In this document: positions 49,254-57,960 of the stretch, piece by piece | How positions within the stretch are numbered: position 1 is the first letter of the stretch | How the letters are laid out: each line of letters opens with the position of its first letter | NCBI RefSeq assembly: GCF_006151785.1 | Contig: NZ_VDDD01000004.1 | Location: 1-64,000, forward strand | DNA length: 64,000 nt | Reading direction: 5' to 3' | From: Paracoccus marcusii | GTDB taxonomy: Bacteria > Pseudomonadota > Alphaproteobacteria > Rhodobacterales > Rhodobacteraceae | Notes under the pieces: model-generated | Told to the model about the DNA's origin: nothing | The model's input: only the letters and a program-made list of their open reading frames with translations | Databases searched by the model: none | Translations under genes and position numbers: made by a program

Positions 49254-49555
49254 AGCGCCGTTTGTCCCCTCAGCGTTCCCGCGCGGTCATAGACCAGCAC
49301 CCGGTCGTCCGTCGTCAGCACGACGATCCGATCGGTCGCAAAGGTCACCGCGCGGGTTTGCGCATCCTGGGGCAGCGTGATCGCATCGGGCAGTTCGGGC
49401 AACACGGGCTGGTTCAGCCGCACCCACAGCAGCGCCACGACCGCGATCATCCCCACCCCCATGACCAGCGTCAGCCCCGTCACCAGCGTCTTTAGAAAGC
49501 GCAGTTCCGGGACGGCTTTCGCCGCCACCTTCCAATCGGTATCATCCTGCGCCAT
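49244..49555 (-). CDS. small membrane protein, DUF6476-like
   Basis: A 103-residue protein. A short cytoplasmic N-terminus is followed by one membrane helix (about 22-45) and a beta-rich periplasmic domain (A-V-T-F-A-T-D-R-I-V-V-L-T-T-D-D-R-V-L-V-Y-D). It fits the DUF6476 family of Rhodobacteraceae, function unknown. Its ATG (49555-49553) overlaps the ATG of the divergent rluD-like gene in a single CATG. AAAGG lies 6 bases upstream, inside the other gene. Confidence 0.75.
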   Translation of the reverse strand: MAQDDTDWKVAAKAVPELRFLKTLVTGLTLVMGVGMIAVVALLWVRLNQPVLPELPDAITLPQDAQTRAVTFATDRIVVLTTDDRVLVYDRAGTLRGQTALQP

Positions 49556-50576
49556 GTCGATCCTTTCCGTGACCATTCCGGCCAACCCGCCCGACCGACT
49601 TGATAAGGCGCTTGCCATGGCGGTGCCAGACAATGCGGCCCTGTCGCGGTCGCGTCTGGCGCGGCTGATCGCCGACGGTGCGGTAACCGGTCCGGATGGC
49701 CCCGCACGCGACGTCAAGGCGCGCGTCGCCGAGGGTCAGGAATACCGCATCACCCTGGCCCCGCCCGAGCCTGTCGAGACGCGGGCCGAGGCCATTCCGC
49801 TGGTCATCGCGCATGAGGATGATGACCTGATCGTGATCGACAAGCCCGCCGGGATGGTCGTCCATCCCGCGCCGGGCAGCCCTTCCGGCACGCTGGTCAA
49901 CGCGCTGCTGGCGCATTGCGGCGATTCGCTGTCGGGCATCGGGGGCGAAAAGCGCCCCGGCATCGTGCACCGCATCGACAAGGACACGTCGGGCCTGCTG
50001 GTCGTCGCCAAGTCGGACCGCGCGCATCACGGCCTTGCCACCCAGTTCGAGGCGCATACCGCCAACCGGCGCTATCTTGCGCTGGCGCATGGGGCGATCG
50101 ACGCGGCCGATCCGCGTCTGCGTGGCACGCCAGGCGTCTCGTTCGAGGAAGGGCTGGTGCTGCGGATCGCCACGCACCTGTCGCGCCACCCGACCGACCG
50201 CCAACGTCAGGCGGTCTTTGCCGACAAGGGCCGTCACGCCGTGACCCGCGCGCGGCTGCTGGAACGGTTCGGCACGCCGCCTTCCGCCATGCTGGTGGAG
50301 TGCCGGCTGGAAACGGGGCGCACTCACCAGATCCGGGTGCACATGGCCCATTGCGGCCTGGGGCTGATCGGCGATCCGGTCTATGGCGGGTCGCGACGCG
50401 CCTCTGCCAAGGCGCTTGGCACCGCCGCGGCAGCGGTCCAGGGGTTTTCCCGACAGGCGTTGCACGCCGCGCATCTGGGGTTCGTCCATCCGGTCACCGG
50501 GGTCGAGATGGGGTTCGACAGTCCTCTGCCAGACGACATGCAGGAGCTTCTGGACGCCCTTCGCACCGCCCCTTGA
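49554..50576 (+). CDS. RluA family pseudouridine synthase (RluD-like)
   Basis: A 340-residue enzyme with an N-terminal S4-like RNA-binding domain (about 15-75) and an RluA catalytic domain. The catalytic aspartate is in H-R-I-D-K-D-T-S-G-L, and L-E-T-G-R-T-H-Q-I-R-V-H is diagnostic. It modifies uridines in large-subunit rRNA; RluD-type is likely given its position before rpoH, as in Rhodobacter. The ATG at 49554 shares bases with the opposite gene's start and has no clear Shine-Dalgarno, so a slightly later GTG (49572) is possible. Confidence 0.9.
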   Translation: MSILSVTIPANPPDRLDKALAMAVPDNAALSRSRLARLIADGAVTGPDGPARDVKARVAEGQEYRITLAPPEPVETRAEAIPLVIAHEDDDLIVIDKPAGMVVHPAPGSPSGTLVNALLAHCGDSLSGIGGEKRPGIVHRIDKDTSGLLVVAKSDRAHHGLATQFEAHTANRRYLALAHGAIDAADPRLRGTPGVSFEEGLVLRIATHLSRHPTDRQRQAVFADKGRHAVTRARLLERFGTPPSAMLVECRLETGRTHQIRVHMAHCGLGLIGDPVYGGSRRASAKALGTAAAAVQGFSRQALHAAHLGFVHPVTGVEMGFDSPLPDDMQELLDALRTAP

Positions 50577-50633
50577 CGAAAGCGTGAGCCGACCACACAT
50601 GACACTGCCCGCGCGGATGCGGCATTCTGTCCC

Positions 50634-50659
50634 GGAACCGGGCTGTTCGACGCTGCGTT
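50634..50659 (+). promoter_or_regulatory. EcfG-type (general stress) promoter of rpoH
   Basis: GGAAC at 50634-50638, a 17-base spacer and CGTT at 50656-50659, ending 27 bp before the rpoH ATG. It is an exact consensus match in the 110-bp gap between the rluD-like gene and rpoH. Confidence 0.62.
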
Positions 50660-50686
50660 AACCGGTCTCTGCGAAAGGCGAACATC

Positions 50687-51595
50687 ATGGCGACTTATGG
50701 AAATCTTCCCGCCCCAAGCCCGGAACAGGGTCTGAACCGCTATCTGCAGGAGATCCGCAAGTTTCCGCTGCTGGAACCCGAACAGGAATACATGCTGGCC
50801 AAGGCATGGGCCGATCACGAAGACAGCGACGCCGCGCATCAGCTGGTCACCAGTCACCTGCGTCTGGCCGCCAAGATCGCGATGGGATATCGCGGCTATG
50901 GCCTGCCGCAGGCAGAGGTGATCAGCGAGGCGAATGTCGGCCTGATGCAGGCGGTCAAGCGGTTTGACCCGGAACGCGGCTTCCGCCTTGCCACCTATGC
51001 GATGTGGTGGATCCGTGCATCGATCCAGGAATACATCCTGCGGTCTTGGTCCCTGGTCAAGATGGGCACCACAAGCGCGCAGAAGAAGTTGTTCTTCAAC
51101 CTCCGCAAGGCCAAATCCAAGATCGGTGCTCTGGAGGAAGGCGATCTTCGTCCCGAGAACGTCGCCCAGATTGCCACCGAACTGAACGTCACCGAAAAAG
51201 AGGTCGTCGACATGAACCGCCGGCTTTCCGGTGGTGACGCCTCATTGAATGCGCAGGTCGGGTCGGGCGATGGCGAATCGTCGGCACAATGGCAGGACTG
51301 GCTGGAGGACACGAACGCCAACCAGGCCGAAGCCTATGCGGAATCCGAGGAACTGGACACACGGCGGCAGATGCTGATCGACGCGATGGACGCGCTCAAC
51401 GAGCGTGAGAAGGACATCCTGATGGAGCGTCGTCTGCGCGACGATCCGATGACACTGGAGGATCTGTCCAGCCGCTACAGCGTGTCGCGTGAACGCATTC
51501 GCCAGATCGAGGTGCGCGCGTTCGAGAAGCTGCAGGAACGGATGCGCACCTTGGCCCGTGACAAGGGCATGCGGATCGCCGATACGGTCGAGTGA
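50687..51595 (+). CDS. rpoH: RNA polymerase heat-shock sigma factor RpoH
   Basis: A 302-residue sigma-32. Region 2 (about 50-120) includes the core-binding and -10 reading segment T-Y-A-M-W-W-I-R-A-S-I-Q. The RpoH box A-Q-K-K-L-F-F-N-L-R is at 131-140, the diagnostic FtsH/DnaK control site. Region 4 ends in the helix S-R-E-R-I-R-Q-I-E-V-R-A. By its RpoH box and length it resembles the classic heat-shock RpoHI rather than the RpoHII type. An EcfG-like promoter lies directly upstream, linking heat shock to a general stress input. A predicted target, hsp20, is in the same window. Confidence 0.95.
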   Translation: MATYGNLPAPSPEQGLNRYLQEIRKFPLLEPEQEYMLAKAWADHEDSDAAHQLVTSHLRLAAKIAMGYRGYGLPQAEVISEANVGLMQAVKRFDPERGFRLATYAMWWIRASIQEYILRSWSLVKMGTTSAQKKLFFNLRKAKSKIGALEEGDLRPENVAQIATELNVTEKEVVDMNRRLSGGDASLNAQVGSGDGESSAQWQDWLEDTNANQAEAYAESEELDTRRQMLIDAMDALNEREKDILMERRLRDDPMTLEDLSSRYSVSRERIRQIEVRAFEKLQERMRTLARDKGMRIADTVE

Positions 51596-51606
51596 CCCGC
51601 GCCGCA

Positions 51607-51634
51607 TTGACGCAACGCGGCGCGTCGCTATGGT
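51607..51634 (+). promoter_or_regulatory. sigma-70-type promoter of the 344-residue protein gene
   Basis: TTGACG at 51607-51612, a 16-base spacer and TATGGT at 51629-51634, 29 bp before the ATG. The -35 lies in the loop of an 8-bp dyad (51598-51605 with 51617-51624) that may also act as an rpoH 3' hairpin. Confidence 0.5.
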
Positions 51635-51663
51635 CTGGGCATCCTGCAGGACGACCCTAGACC

Positions 51664-52698
51664 ATGCCCGCCCCCGTGACTGCCCTGACTGAATTCCAGC
51701 GCCTTGAGGCGCAGGGCTCGTGGCGCGAGACGCCCGAATCACGGCTGCGCGAGGTCATCGTCTCCGTGGGCGCCGCGACGCTGACGATGATGGACCCGAA
51801 ATCGGACCGGCCTCTGTCGCACTGGTCGCTGCCGGCGGTGACGCGGATCAATCCGGGTCAACTGCCCGCAATCTATACTCCGAACGGTCAGGCACCTGAC
51901 GAGACCGTCGAGATCGACGATCCGCTGATGATCGAGGGGATCGAACGCGTCCAACGGGCCATCGCCATCCACCGTGCCGTGCCGGGCCGCTTGCGGGGCG
52001 TCGTCACGGTGCTGGGCGCTGTCACCATGCTGGCTGCCCTGACATTCTGGCTGCCCGACGCGCTGATCCGTCATGCGGCCCGGATCGCTCCCCCCGCGCA
52101 GGCGCGAACAATCGGCTTGGCCGTGCTGGCCGATCTGGAGCACAGCGCCGGTGCCGTCTGCCGTCGGCGGTCGGGCCAGCAGGTGCTGGACTGGATCGCA
52201 CCCCAGCTGATCGGCGATCAGGCGCTGGTGCAGGTCGTGCCCGCGCCACTGAACGGAGCGCGTCGTCTGCCGGGTGATCTTTACGTGCTGGGCAACGACC
52301 TGCTGGCCACCACCCCCGGGCCCGAAGCCTCTGCCGGTCACCTGATTGCCGCCCGTCTGGCGGTCGAGGACAAGCAGGCGACGCTGGATGCGCTGCGGCA
52401 TGCGGGGCTGATGAACGCACTGCGTCTGATGACGCTCGGGACGCTGTCGCGCGACGCGATGCAGGGCTATGGAGAGACGCTGCTGTCGCAGTCTTTGCCC
52501 CGGCCCGACCTGGCCGCCCTGCCCCCGGCCTTTGCGGAACGCGGGCTGTCGACCGAACCCTATGCGCGCAGCATCGATCCGACCGGCGCCGCCGTCCTGC
52601 CGCTGATCGAGGCCGACCCCATCCGTCAGGGAACCACGCCTGCCCGCCTGCTGACCGACGAACAGTGGCTGGCGCTGCAGCAGATCTGCGCGGGCTGA
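51664..52698 (+). CDS. single-span membrane protein of unknown function
   Basis: A 344-residue protein. The first ~105 residues are soluble (a PH-like or beta-rich domain is possible). One clear membrane helix lies at about 111-130, and a C-terminal soluble part of ~210 residues contains D-L-Y-V-L-G-N-D-L-L-A. I recognise no domain and no signal peptide. It has its own promoter and converges on nadK with only 8 bp between the ends. Good coding character supports the call, but no function can be given. Confidence 0.68.
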   Translation: MPAPVTALTEFQRLEAQGSWRETPESRLREVIVSVGAATLTMMDPKSDRPLSHWSLPAVTRINPGQLPAIYTPNGQAPDETVEIDDPLMIEGIERVQRAIAIHRAVPGRLRGVVTVLGAVTMLAALTFWLPDALIRHAARIAPPAQARTIGLAVLADLEHSAGAVCRRRSGQQVLDWIAPQLIGDQALVQVVPAPLNGARRLPGDLYVLGNDLLATTPGPEASAGHLIAARLAVEDKQATLDALRHAGLMNALRLMTLGTLSRDAMQGYGETLLSQSLPRPDLAALPPAFAERGLSTEPYARSIDPTGAAVLPLIEADPIRQGTTPARLLTDEQWLALQQICAG

Positions 52699-52706
52699 CG
52701 CCCCCT

Positions 52707-53468
52707 TTAGACGAACTGTTCGCGCAGCAGGCGTTCATCCAAGCCGTGGCCCGGATCGAACAGCAGGCGGTGACGGATGTCGTCGGCGCTGCGGATTTCG
52801 ACTTGCGTCACGTGGCGGACAGAGCGGCTGTCGGCATCGGCCATGACGGGGCGGCGGTCGGCGTTCAGCACCTCGATCACCACGGATGCGCCCTTGGGCA
52901 GCAGCGCGCCCCGCCAACGGCGCGGACGGAAAGGCGCGATGGCGGTCAGGGCCAGCACCTCCGACCCGATCGGCAGGATCGGCCCGTGCGCGGAGTAGTT
53001 ATAGGCCGTGGATCCCGCCGGGGTGGAGACCAGCGCACCGTCGCAGACCAGCTCCTCCATCCGCAACCGCCCGTCGACATGGATGCGCAGCTTGGCGGCC
53101 TGCGGCCCCTCGCGCAGCAGGCTGACCTCGTTGATCGCCAGGGCCTCGGTGCAGGTGCCGTCGGCACAGGTGGCGCGCATGCGCAGCGGGTTGATGACCG
53201 TCTCCTCGGCCAAGGCAAGGCGGTCGGTCAGGTCGTCCTCGGCATAGGCGTTCATCAGGAACCCCACCGTGCCACGGTTCATGCCATAGACCGGCAGCCC
53301 CCGACCCTGCGTCGCGTGCAGGGTCTGCAGCATGAACCCGTCCCCGCCCAGGGCCACCACGACGTCGGCCTCCGCCAGCGGGGCCTGGCCATAGCGCGCC
53401 GTCAGCACGGACAGGGCCGCCCGGGCGGTCTCGGCGTGGCTTGCGGTGAAATGCACGTTGCGCGTCAT
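52707..53468 (-). CDS. NAD kinase
   Basis: A 253-residue NAD kinase, making NADP from NAD and ATP. The G-G-D-G motif is at residues 41-44, N-R-G-T-V-G-F-L and T-P-A-G-S-T-A-Y-N are conserved, and the length is that of the short alphaproteobacterial form. ATG 53468 has AGGA about 7 bases upstream. The gene faces glyA divergently across 179 bp. Confidence 0.93.
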   Translation of the reverse strand: MTRNVHFTASHAETARAALSVLTARYGQAPLAEADVVVALGGDGFMLQTLHATQGRGLPVYGMNRGTVGFLMNAYAEDDLTDRLALAEETVINPLRMRATCADGTCTEALAINEVSLLREGPQAAKLRIHVDGRLRMEELVCDGALVSTPAGSTAYNYSAHGPILPIGSEVLALTAIAPFRPRRWRGALLPKGASVVIEVLNADRRPVMADADSRSVRHVTQVEIRSADDIRHRLLFDPGHGLDERLLREQFV

Positions 53469-53592
53469 CGGCCGTCCTGTCCCCTGATGGACCCGCACCA
53501 TCACGCGCGACAGACATGATGACAAGCGCATTCCGCAGCGCGTCGCAACGGGCGGGATGCGGGTCGTTTTGTCACTTTCGGCATGCGCGACG

Positions 53593-53610
53593 TTGCGTTA
53601 AAAGACGCAA
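53593..53610. promoter_or_regulatory. inverted repeat before glyA
   Basis: TTGCGT-TAAAAG-ACGCAA, a 6-bp dyad 38 bp before the glyA ATG. It could be a leader hairpin or operator; there is no further support. Confidence 0.25.
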
Positions 53611-53647
53611 ACTCAAGCCGCCCCAGCCCAAAAAGGACGAAAGACCG

Positions 53648-54943
53648 ATGAACGCACCGACCCGCGACAACGGCTTCTTCACCGAAACCCTGGCCAGCCG
53701 TGACCCCGACATTGCCAAGGCGATCACCCAGGAACTGGGCCGCCAGCGCGACGAGATCGAGCTGATCGCCTCCGAGAACATCGTCAGCCGCGCCGTGATG
53801 GAGGCTCAGGGGTCCGTCCTGACCAACAAGTATGCCGAGGGCTATCCGGGCAAGCGCTATTACGGCGGCTGCCAGTATGTCGACATCGCCGAGAACCTGG
53901 CGATCGAGCGCGCCAAGCAGCTGTTCGGCTGCGAATACGCCAACGTCCAGCCCAACAGCGGCAGCCAGATGAACCAGGCCGTGTTCCTGGCGCTGCTGCA
54001 GCCGGGCGACACCTTCATGGGCCTGGACCTGAATTCGGGCGGTCACCTGACCCACGGATCGCCGGTCAACATGTCAGGCAAGTGGTTCAACGTCGTCAGC
54101 TATGGCGTGCGTGCGCAGGACCATCAGCTGGACATGGACGCGATTGCCGAAAGCGCCCGCCAGCACAAGCCCAAGCTGATCATCGCGGGCGGCACGGCCT
54201 ACAGCCGCAGCTGGGACTGGGCCGCCTTCCGCGCCATCGCGGATGAGGTCGGCGCCTATCTGATGGTCGACATGGCCCACATCGCGGGCCTGGTCGCGGG
54301 CGGCGCGCATGCCTCCCCTGTCCCGCATGCCCATGTCGTCACCTCGACCACGCACAAGTCGCTGCGCGGTCCCCGCGGCGGCCTGATCCTGACCAACGAC
54401 GCGGACATCGCCAAGAAGATCAACAGCGCCGTGTTCCCCGGCCTGCAGGGTGGCCCGCTGATGCACGTGATCGCCGCCAAGGCGGTGGCCTTTGGCGAAG
54501 CGCTGCGCCCCGAGTTCAAGACCTATGCGGCGCAGGTCGTCAAGAACGCCGCCGCCATGGCGGACGAGCTGATGAAGGGCGGCATCGACATCGTGTCGGG
54601 CGGCACCGACAACCACCTGTGCCTGGCCGACCTGCGCCCCAAGGGCGTGACCGGCAAGGCGACCGAGGCCGCCTTGGGCCGTGCGCATATCACCTGCAAC
54701 AAGAACGGCGTGCCGTTCGACCCTGAAAAGCCGTTCGTGACCTCGGGCATCCGTCTTGGCGCGCCCGCAGGCACCACCCGCGGCTTTGCCGAGCCCGAGT
54801 TCCGCCAGATCGCCCGCTGGATCGTCGAGGTCGTCGACGGCCTGGCCGCCAATGGCGAGGAGGGCAATGCCGCGGTCGAGGACAAGGTCCGCGCCGAGGT
54901 CAGCCAGCTCTGCGCCCGCTTCCCGCTGTACCAGGGCATGTGA
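53648..54943 (+). CDS. glyA: serine hydroxymethyltransferase
   Basis: PLP enzyme of 431 residues that turns serine and tetrahydrofolate into glycine and methylene-THF, feeding purine and methyl metabolism. The PLP lysine is in [27 protein letters not shown] and the SHMT loop S-G-G-H-L-T-H-G are intact. ATG 53648 follows AAGGA. A strong terminator closes it. Confidence 0.97.
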   Translation: MNAPTRDNGFFTETLASRDPDIAKAITQELGRQRDEIELIASENIVSRAVMEAQGSVLTNKYAEGYPGKRYYGGCQYVDIAENLAIERAKQLFGCEYANVQPNSGSQMNQAVFLALLQPGDTFMGLDLNSGGHLTHGSPVNMSGKWFNVVSYGVRAQDHQLDMDAIAESARQHKPKLIIAGGTAYSRSWDWAAFRAIADEVGAYLMVDMAHIAGLVAGGAHASPVPHAHVVTSTTHKSLRGPRGGLILTNDADIAKKINSAVFPGLQGGPLMHVIAAKAVAFGEALRPEFKTYAAQVVKNAAAMADELMKGGIDIVSGGTDNHLCLADLRPKGVTGKATEAALGRAHITCNKNGVPFDPEKPFVTSGIRLGAPAGTTRGFAEPEFRQIARWIVEVVDGLAANGEEGNAAVEDKVRAEVSQLCARFPLYQGM

Positions 54944-54968
54944 TCGCCCGACATCGGTGACCTGTACG

Positions 54969-54998
54969 CCCCGCCGCGCCCCCGCGCGGCGGGGTTTT
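54969..54998 (+). terminator. rho-independent terminator of glyA
   Basis: A perfect 11-bp GC stem (54969-54979 with 54984-54994), CCCC loop and TTTT, 25 bp after the stop. Confidence 0.9.
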
Positions 54999-55068
54999 CC
55001 GTTTGTGCCATTTGCGCATCCTGCAGTTTCGCGTCATGGTTTGCGCGGACATTTAGGGATGAGGACAG

Positions 55069-56325
55069 ATGACACCACCCAATCGCCCCCAAGCCGAACC
55101 GCGCTGGAGCCTGGTCGGCCCAGGCTTGGTCGTGGCCGCCACCGGCGTCGGCGCGGCCGACCTGATCGCCACGACCGTCGCGGGCAGCAAATACGGCTAT
55201 GCCCTGCTGTGGGCCGTCGTTGCGGGCTGCATCATGAAGATCGTGCTGGTCGAGGGTGCGGGCCGCTACAGCCTGGCCACCGGCAACACCATCTTCGAAG
55301 GATGGAGCACGCTTGGCAAATGGACCAGCTGGTATTTCGGCCCCTACATCGTGATCTGGGGCTTTGTCTATGGCGCGGCGGCAATGGCCGGGACGGGACT
55401 GGCGCTGACCTCGCTGATGCCGTTCCTTGGCGTTCCGGCCTGGGGCATCCTGTCGGGCCTGTTGGGCCTGGCGCTGGTCTGGTCGGGCCGCTACGACCTG
55501 TTCGAACGGGTGCTGACCGCGATGGTCATCCTGATGTTCATCGCCATGGTCCTGGCGGCCGCAGCCACCCTGCCCAACCTTGGCGAGGTCTTGACTGGCC
55601 TTGCCCCGATGATCCCGGATGGCGCGATGATCAACGTCCTGTCCGTCGCGGGCGGGGTCGGCGGCACGATCACTCTGGCGGCCTATGGCTACTGGCTGCG
55701 CGAGAAGGGCTGGGACAGCCCGCGCTTCATGTCGGTCATGCGCATCGACAACGCGGTCGCCTATCTGGTGACCGGCCTGTTCGTCGTGGCGACGCTGATC
55801 GTTGGGGCGGAACTGCTCTACTCAGCGGGCATCGCCATCGGCGGCGGTGATCAGGGCATGGTCGACCTGTCCCGCGTCCTGGGTGAACGCTATGGACCCT
55901 GGCTCAGCAAGCTGTTCCTGATCGGGTTCTTCGCGGCATCGTTCAGCTCGCTGATCGGGGTGTGGAACGGGGTCAGCCTGATGTTTGCGGACTTCATGGG
56001 TCATGTGCAGGGCAAGCCGCACGCCCATCCCGACCGCCTAGCGGGCGGGCGCTACTATCGCGCCTACATCGTCTGGCTGACCATCCCGCCCATGGCGATG
56101 CTGTTCCTGGGCCAGCCGGTGCTGCTGATCCTGGCCTATGGCGTGCTGGGCGCGCTGTTCATGCCGTTCATGTCGGTCACGCTGCTGTGGATCCTGAACA
56201 CCGACCGCGTACCCGCCGAATGGCGCAACAAGCCGCTGACCAACATCCTGCTGGTGCTGTGCACGCTGGCCTTTGCCGCACTGGCGGTCGATCAGCTGCG
56301 CAGCTCCATCATGCGGCTGTTCTAG
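55069..56325 (+). CDS. Nramp-related transporter lacking the canonical metal motif
   Basis: A 418-residue membrane protein with about eleven helices and overall Nramp (LeuT-fold) similarity: G-P-G-L in helix 1, an E-G-A-G-R-Y-S-L-A-T-G segment, and the typical helix-6 position. The metal-binding D-P-G-N of helix 1 is replaced by G-V-G-A-A-D (residues 26-31). The helix-6 M-P-H is absent; that region reads A-G-G-V-G-G-T-I-T-L at about 194-203. It therefore belongs to the divergent Nramp-related group, and Mn/Fe transport should not be assumed. ATG 55069 follows GAGG. Its TAG overlaps the TAG of the convergent liuC. Confidence 0.85.
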   Translation: MTPPNRPQAEPRWSLVGPGLVVAATGVGAADLIATTVAGSKYGYALLWAVVAGCIMKIVLVEGAGRYSLATGNTIFEGWSTLGKWTSWYFGPYIVIWGFVYGAAAMAGTGLALTSLMPFLGVPAWGILSGLLGLALVWSGRYDLFERVLTAMVILMFIAMVLAAAATLPNLGEVLTGLAPMIPDGAMINVLSVAGGVGGTITLAAYGYWLREKGWDSPRFMSVMRIDNAVAYLVTGLFVVATLIVGAELLYSAGIAIGGGDQGMVDLSRVLGERYGPWLSKLFLIGFFAASFSSLIGVWNGVSLMFADFMGHVQGKPHAHPDRLAGGRYYRAYIVWLTIPPMAMLFLGQPVLLILAYGVLGALFMPFMSVTLLWILNTDRVPAEWRNKPLTNILLVLCTLAFAALAVDQLRSSIMRLF

Positions 56326-57104
56326 GACTGCCAGGCGGGCTTGCGCCTGTCGAAGAAGGCCGAGATCCCCTCGGGGGCTTCGGCGCCTTGCCAGACAGCG
56401 ACCAGGCGGTCGATGCTGTCCTCGATGACGGCGGCGTCGATGCGCGGACCAAGCGCGCGGCACTGCGCCTTGGCCGCCGCGACCGCCCCCGGTGCCGCCT
56501 GCAGGAAGGGGGCCACGTCGGCCTCCACCGCCGCATCCAGATCCGCCGCTGCGACCCGGCGCGACACCAGGTTCAGGTCCACGGCCTCCCCGGCATCGAA
56601 CAGACGGGCCGAAAAGAACACCCGCCGCGCCGCGGGCTCGCCCATGCGGGCCAGCACATAGGGGCCGATCGTCGCGGGTATCAGGCCCAGCCTGACCTCG
56701 GTTAGCCCGAACCGCGCCGTGTCGGCGGCCACGACGATGTCGCTGACCGCCATCATGCCCACGCCCCCACCAAAGGCATTGCCCTGAACCCGTGCGATCA
56801 GCGGCTTGGGCAGCAGGTTCAGCGCCGAGAGCATCCCGGCCAGCGCTTGCGCCCCCTCGCGCCGCGTGGCGTCATCCGCGGCCATCTGCTCGCGCATCCA
56901 GCCCAGATCGCCGCCCGCGCAGAAGCTGCCGCCCTCGGCCGCCAGGATCACGACGCGCACGGCCGGGTCCGCACCCAGATCGGCGGCGGCCTGGGTCAGC
57001 TCGTCCATCATCGGGCGGGACAGGGCGTTGTGCTTTTCCGCACGCGTCAGCCACAGGGTCGCCACGCCACGGTCGTCGCGGTCGATGCGGATGGTCTCAA
57101 GCAT
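56322..57104 (-). CDS. liuC: enoyl-CoA hydratase, probable methylglutaconyl-CoA hydratase
   Basis: A 260-residue crotonase-fold enzyme. The oxyanion-hole motifs are S-F-C-A-G-G-D-L and G-N-A-F-G-G-G-V-G, and E-V-R-L-G-L-I-P-A holds a catalytic glutamate. Position at the end of the leucine operon, after mvaB, points to hydration of 3-methylglutaconyl-CoA to HMG-CoA. It overlaps the mvaB end by 8 bases and shares a CTAG stop with the convergent Nramp-like gene. Confidence 0.88.
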   Translation of the reverse strand: MLETIRIDRDDRGVATLWLTRAEKHNALSRPMMDELTQAAADLGADPAVRVVILAAEGGSFCAGGDLGWMREQMAADDATRREGAQALAGMLSALNLLPKPLIARVQGNAFGGGVGMMAVSDIVVAADTARFGLTEVRLGLIPATIGPYVLARMGEPAARRVFFSARLFDAGEAVDLNLVSRRVAAADLDAAVEADVAPFLQAAPGAVAAAKAQCRALGPRIDAAVIEDSIDRLVAVWQGAEAPEGISAFFDRRKPAWQS

Positions 57105-57960
57105 CGGGGGTCTCCCTCAGGGCGCGGGCCATGGCGGCGGCGCGGGTGATGATGTCCATGTCCAGCCCATGCGCGAAACCGCGCCTGTCCAGATGGCGGG
57201 CCAGCGCCTCTGTCGCGACATTGCCTGCCGCACCCGGTGCATAGGGGCAACCGCCCAGGCCGCCGACCGCGGCGTCGAAGACCCGCAACCCGCGCTCCAG
57301 GCTGACATCCACATTCTGCAGCGCCCGCCCGGCAGTATCGTGGTAATGCCCTGCCAGACGGTCGGCGGGCAGCTCCTCCAGCACGGCGGCCAGCATGGCG
57401 TCGATGGTTTCGGGGCGGCCCTGCCCGATCGTGTCGCCCAGGCTGATCTGCTGACAGCCCATGTCACGCAGGGCGGCGGCCACGCGGGCTACGGCGGCCG
57501 GCGCCACCGGCCCGTCGAACGGGCAGTCGGTCACCACGCTCACATAGCCGCGCAGCGCCACGCCATCAGCCTGCGCGTGCGCCGCGACAGGCGCCATGCG
57601 TGCCAAGCTGTCGGCGATGCTGGCGTTTAGGTTCGCCCGGCTGAATCCCTCCGAGGCGCTGGCAAAGACCGCGACCGTGTCGGCCCGCGCCGCCCGCGCC
57701 GCCTGATAGCCGCGCAGGTTCGGCGTCAGCACCGCATAGCGCGTGCCGGGGCGGCGGGTGATGCCCGCCATGACCTCGGCCCCGTCCGCCATCTGGGGCA
57801 CCCAGGCTGCGGGGACGAAACTGGTGACCTCGATATCCGCAAAGCCCGCCTGACTCAGCAGGTCGACCAGGGCGATCTTGTCGGCGGTGGGGATCAGCCG
57901 CTTCTCGTTCTGCAAGCCGTCGCGGGGGCCCATCTCGAATATCTGGACGCGCTCAGCCAT
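57097..57960 (-). CDS. mvaB: hydroxymethylglutaryl-CoA lyase
   Basis: A 287-residue TIM-barrel lyase that splits HMG-CoA to acetyl-CoA and acetoacetate, the last step of leucine breakdown. The start motif is M-G-P-R-D-G-L-Q-N-E, with S-L-G-D-T-I-G, the metal-binding H-Y-H-D-T, and the signature cysteine in G-G-L-G-G-C-P-Y-A. It overlaps mccA and liuC by 8 bases each. Confidence 0.94.
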   Translation of the reverse strand: MAERVQIFEMGPRDGLQNEKRLIPTADKIALVDLLSQAGFADIEVTSFVPAAWVPQMADGAEVMAGITRRPGTRYAVLTPNLRGYQAARAARADTVAVFASASEGFSRANLNASIADSLARMAPVAAHAQADGVALRGYVSVVTDCPFDGPVAPAAVARVAAALRDMGCQQISLGDTIGQGRPETIDAMLAAVLEELPADRLAGHYHDTAGRALQNVDVSLERGLRVFDAAVGGLGGCPYAPGAAGNVATEALARHLDRRGFAHGLDMDIITRAAAMARALRETPDA

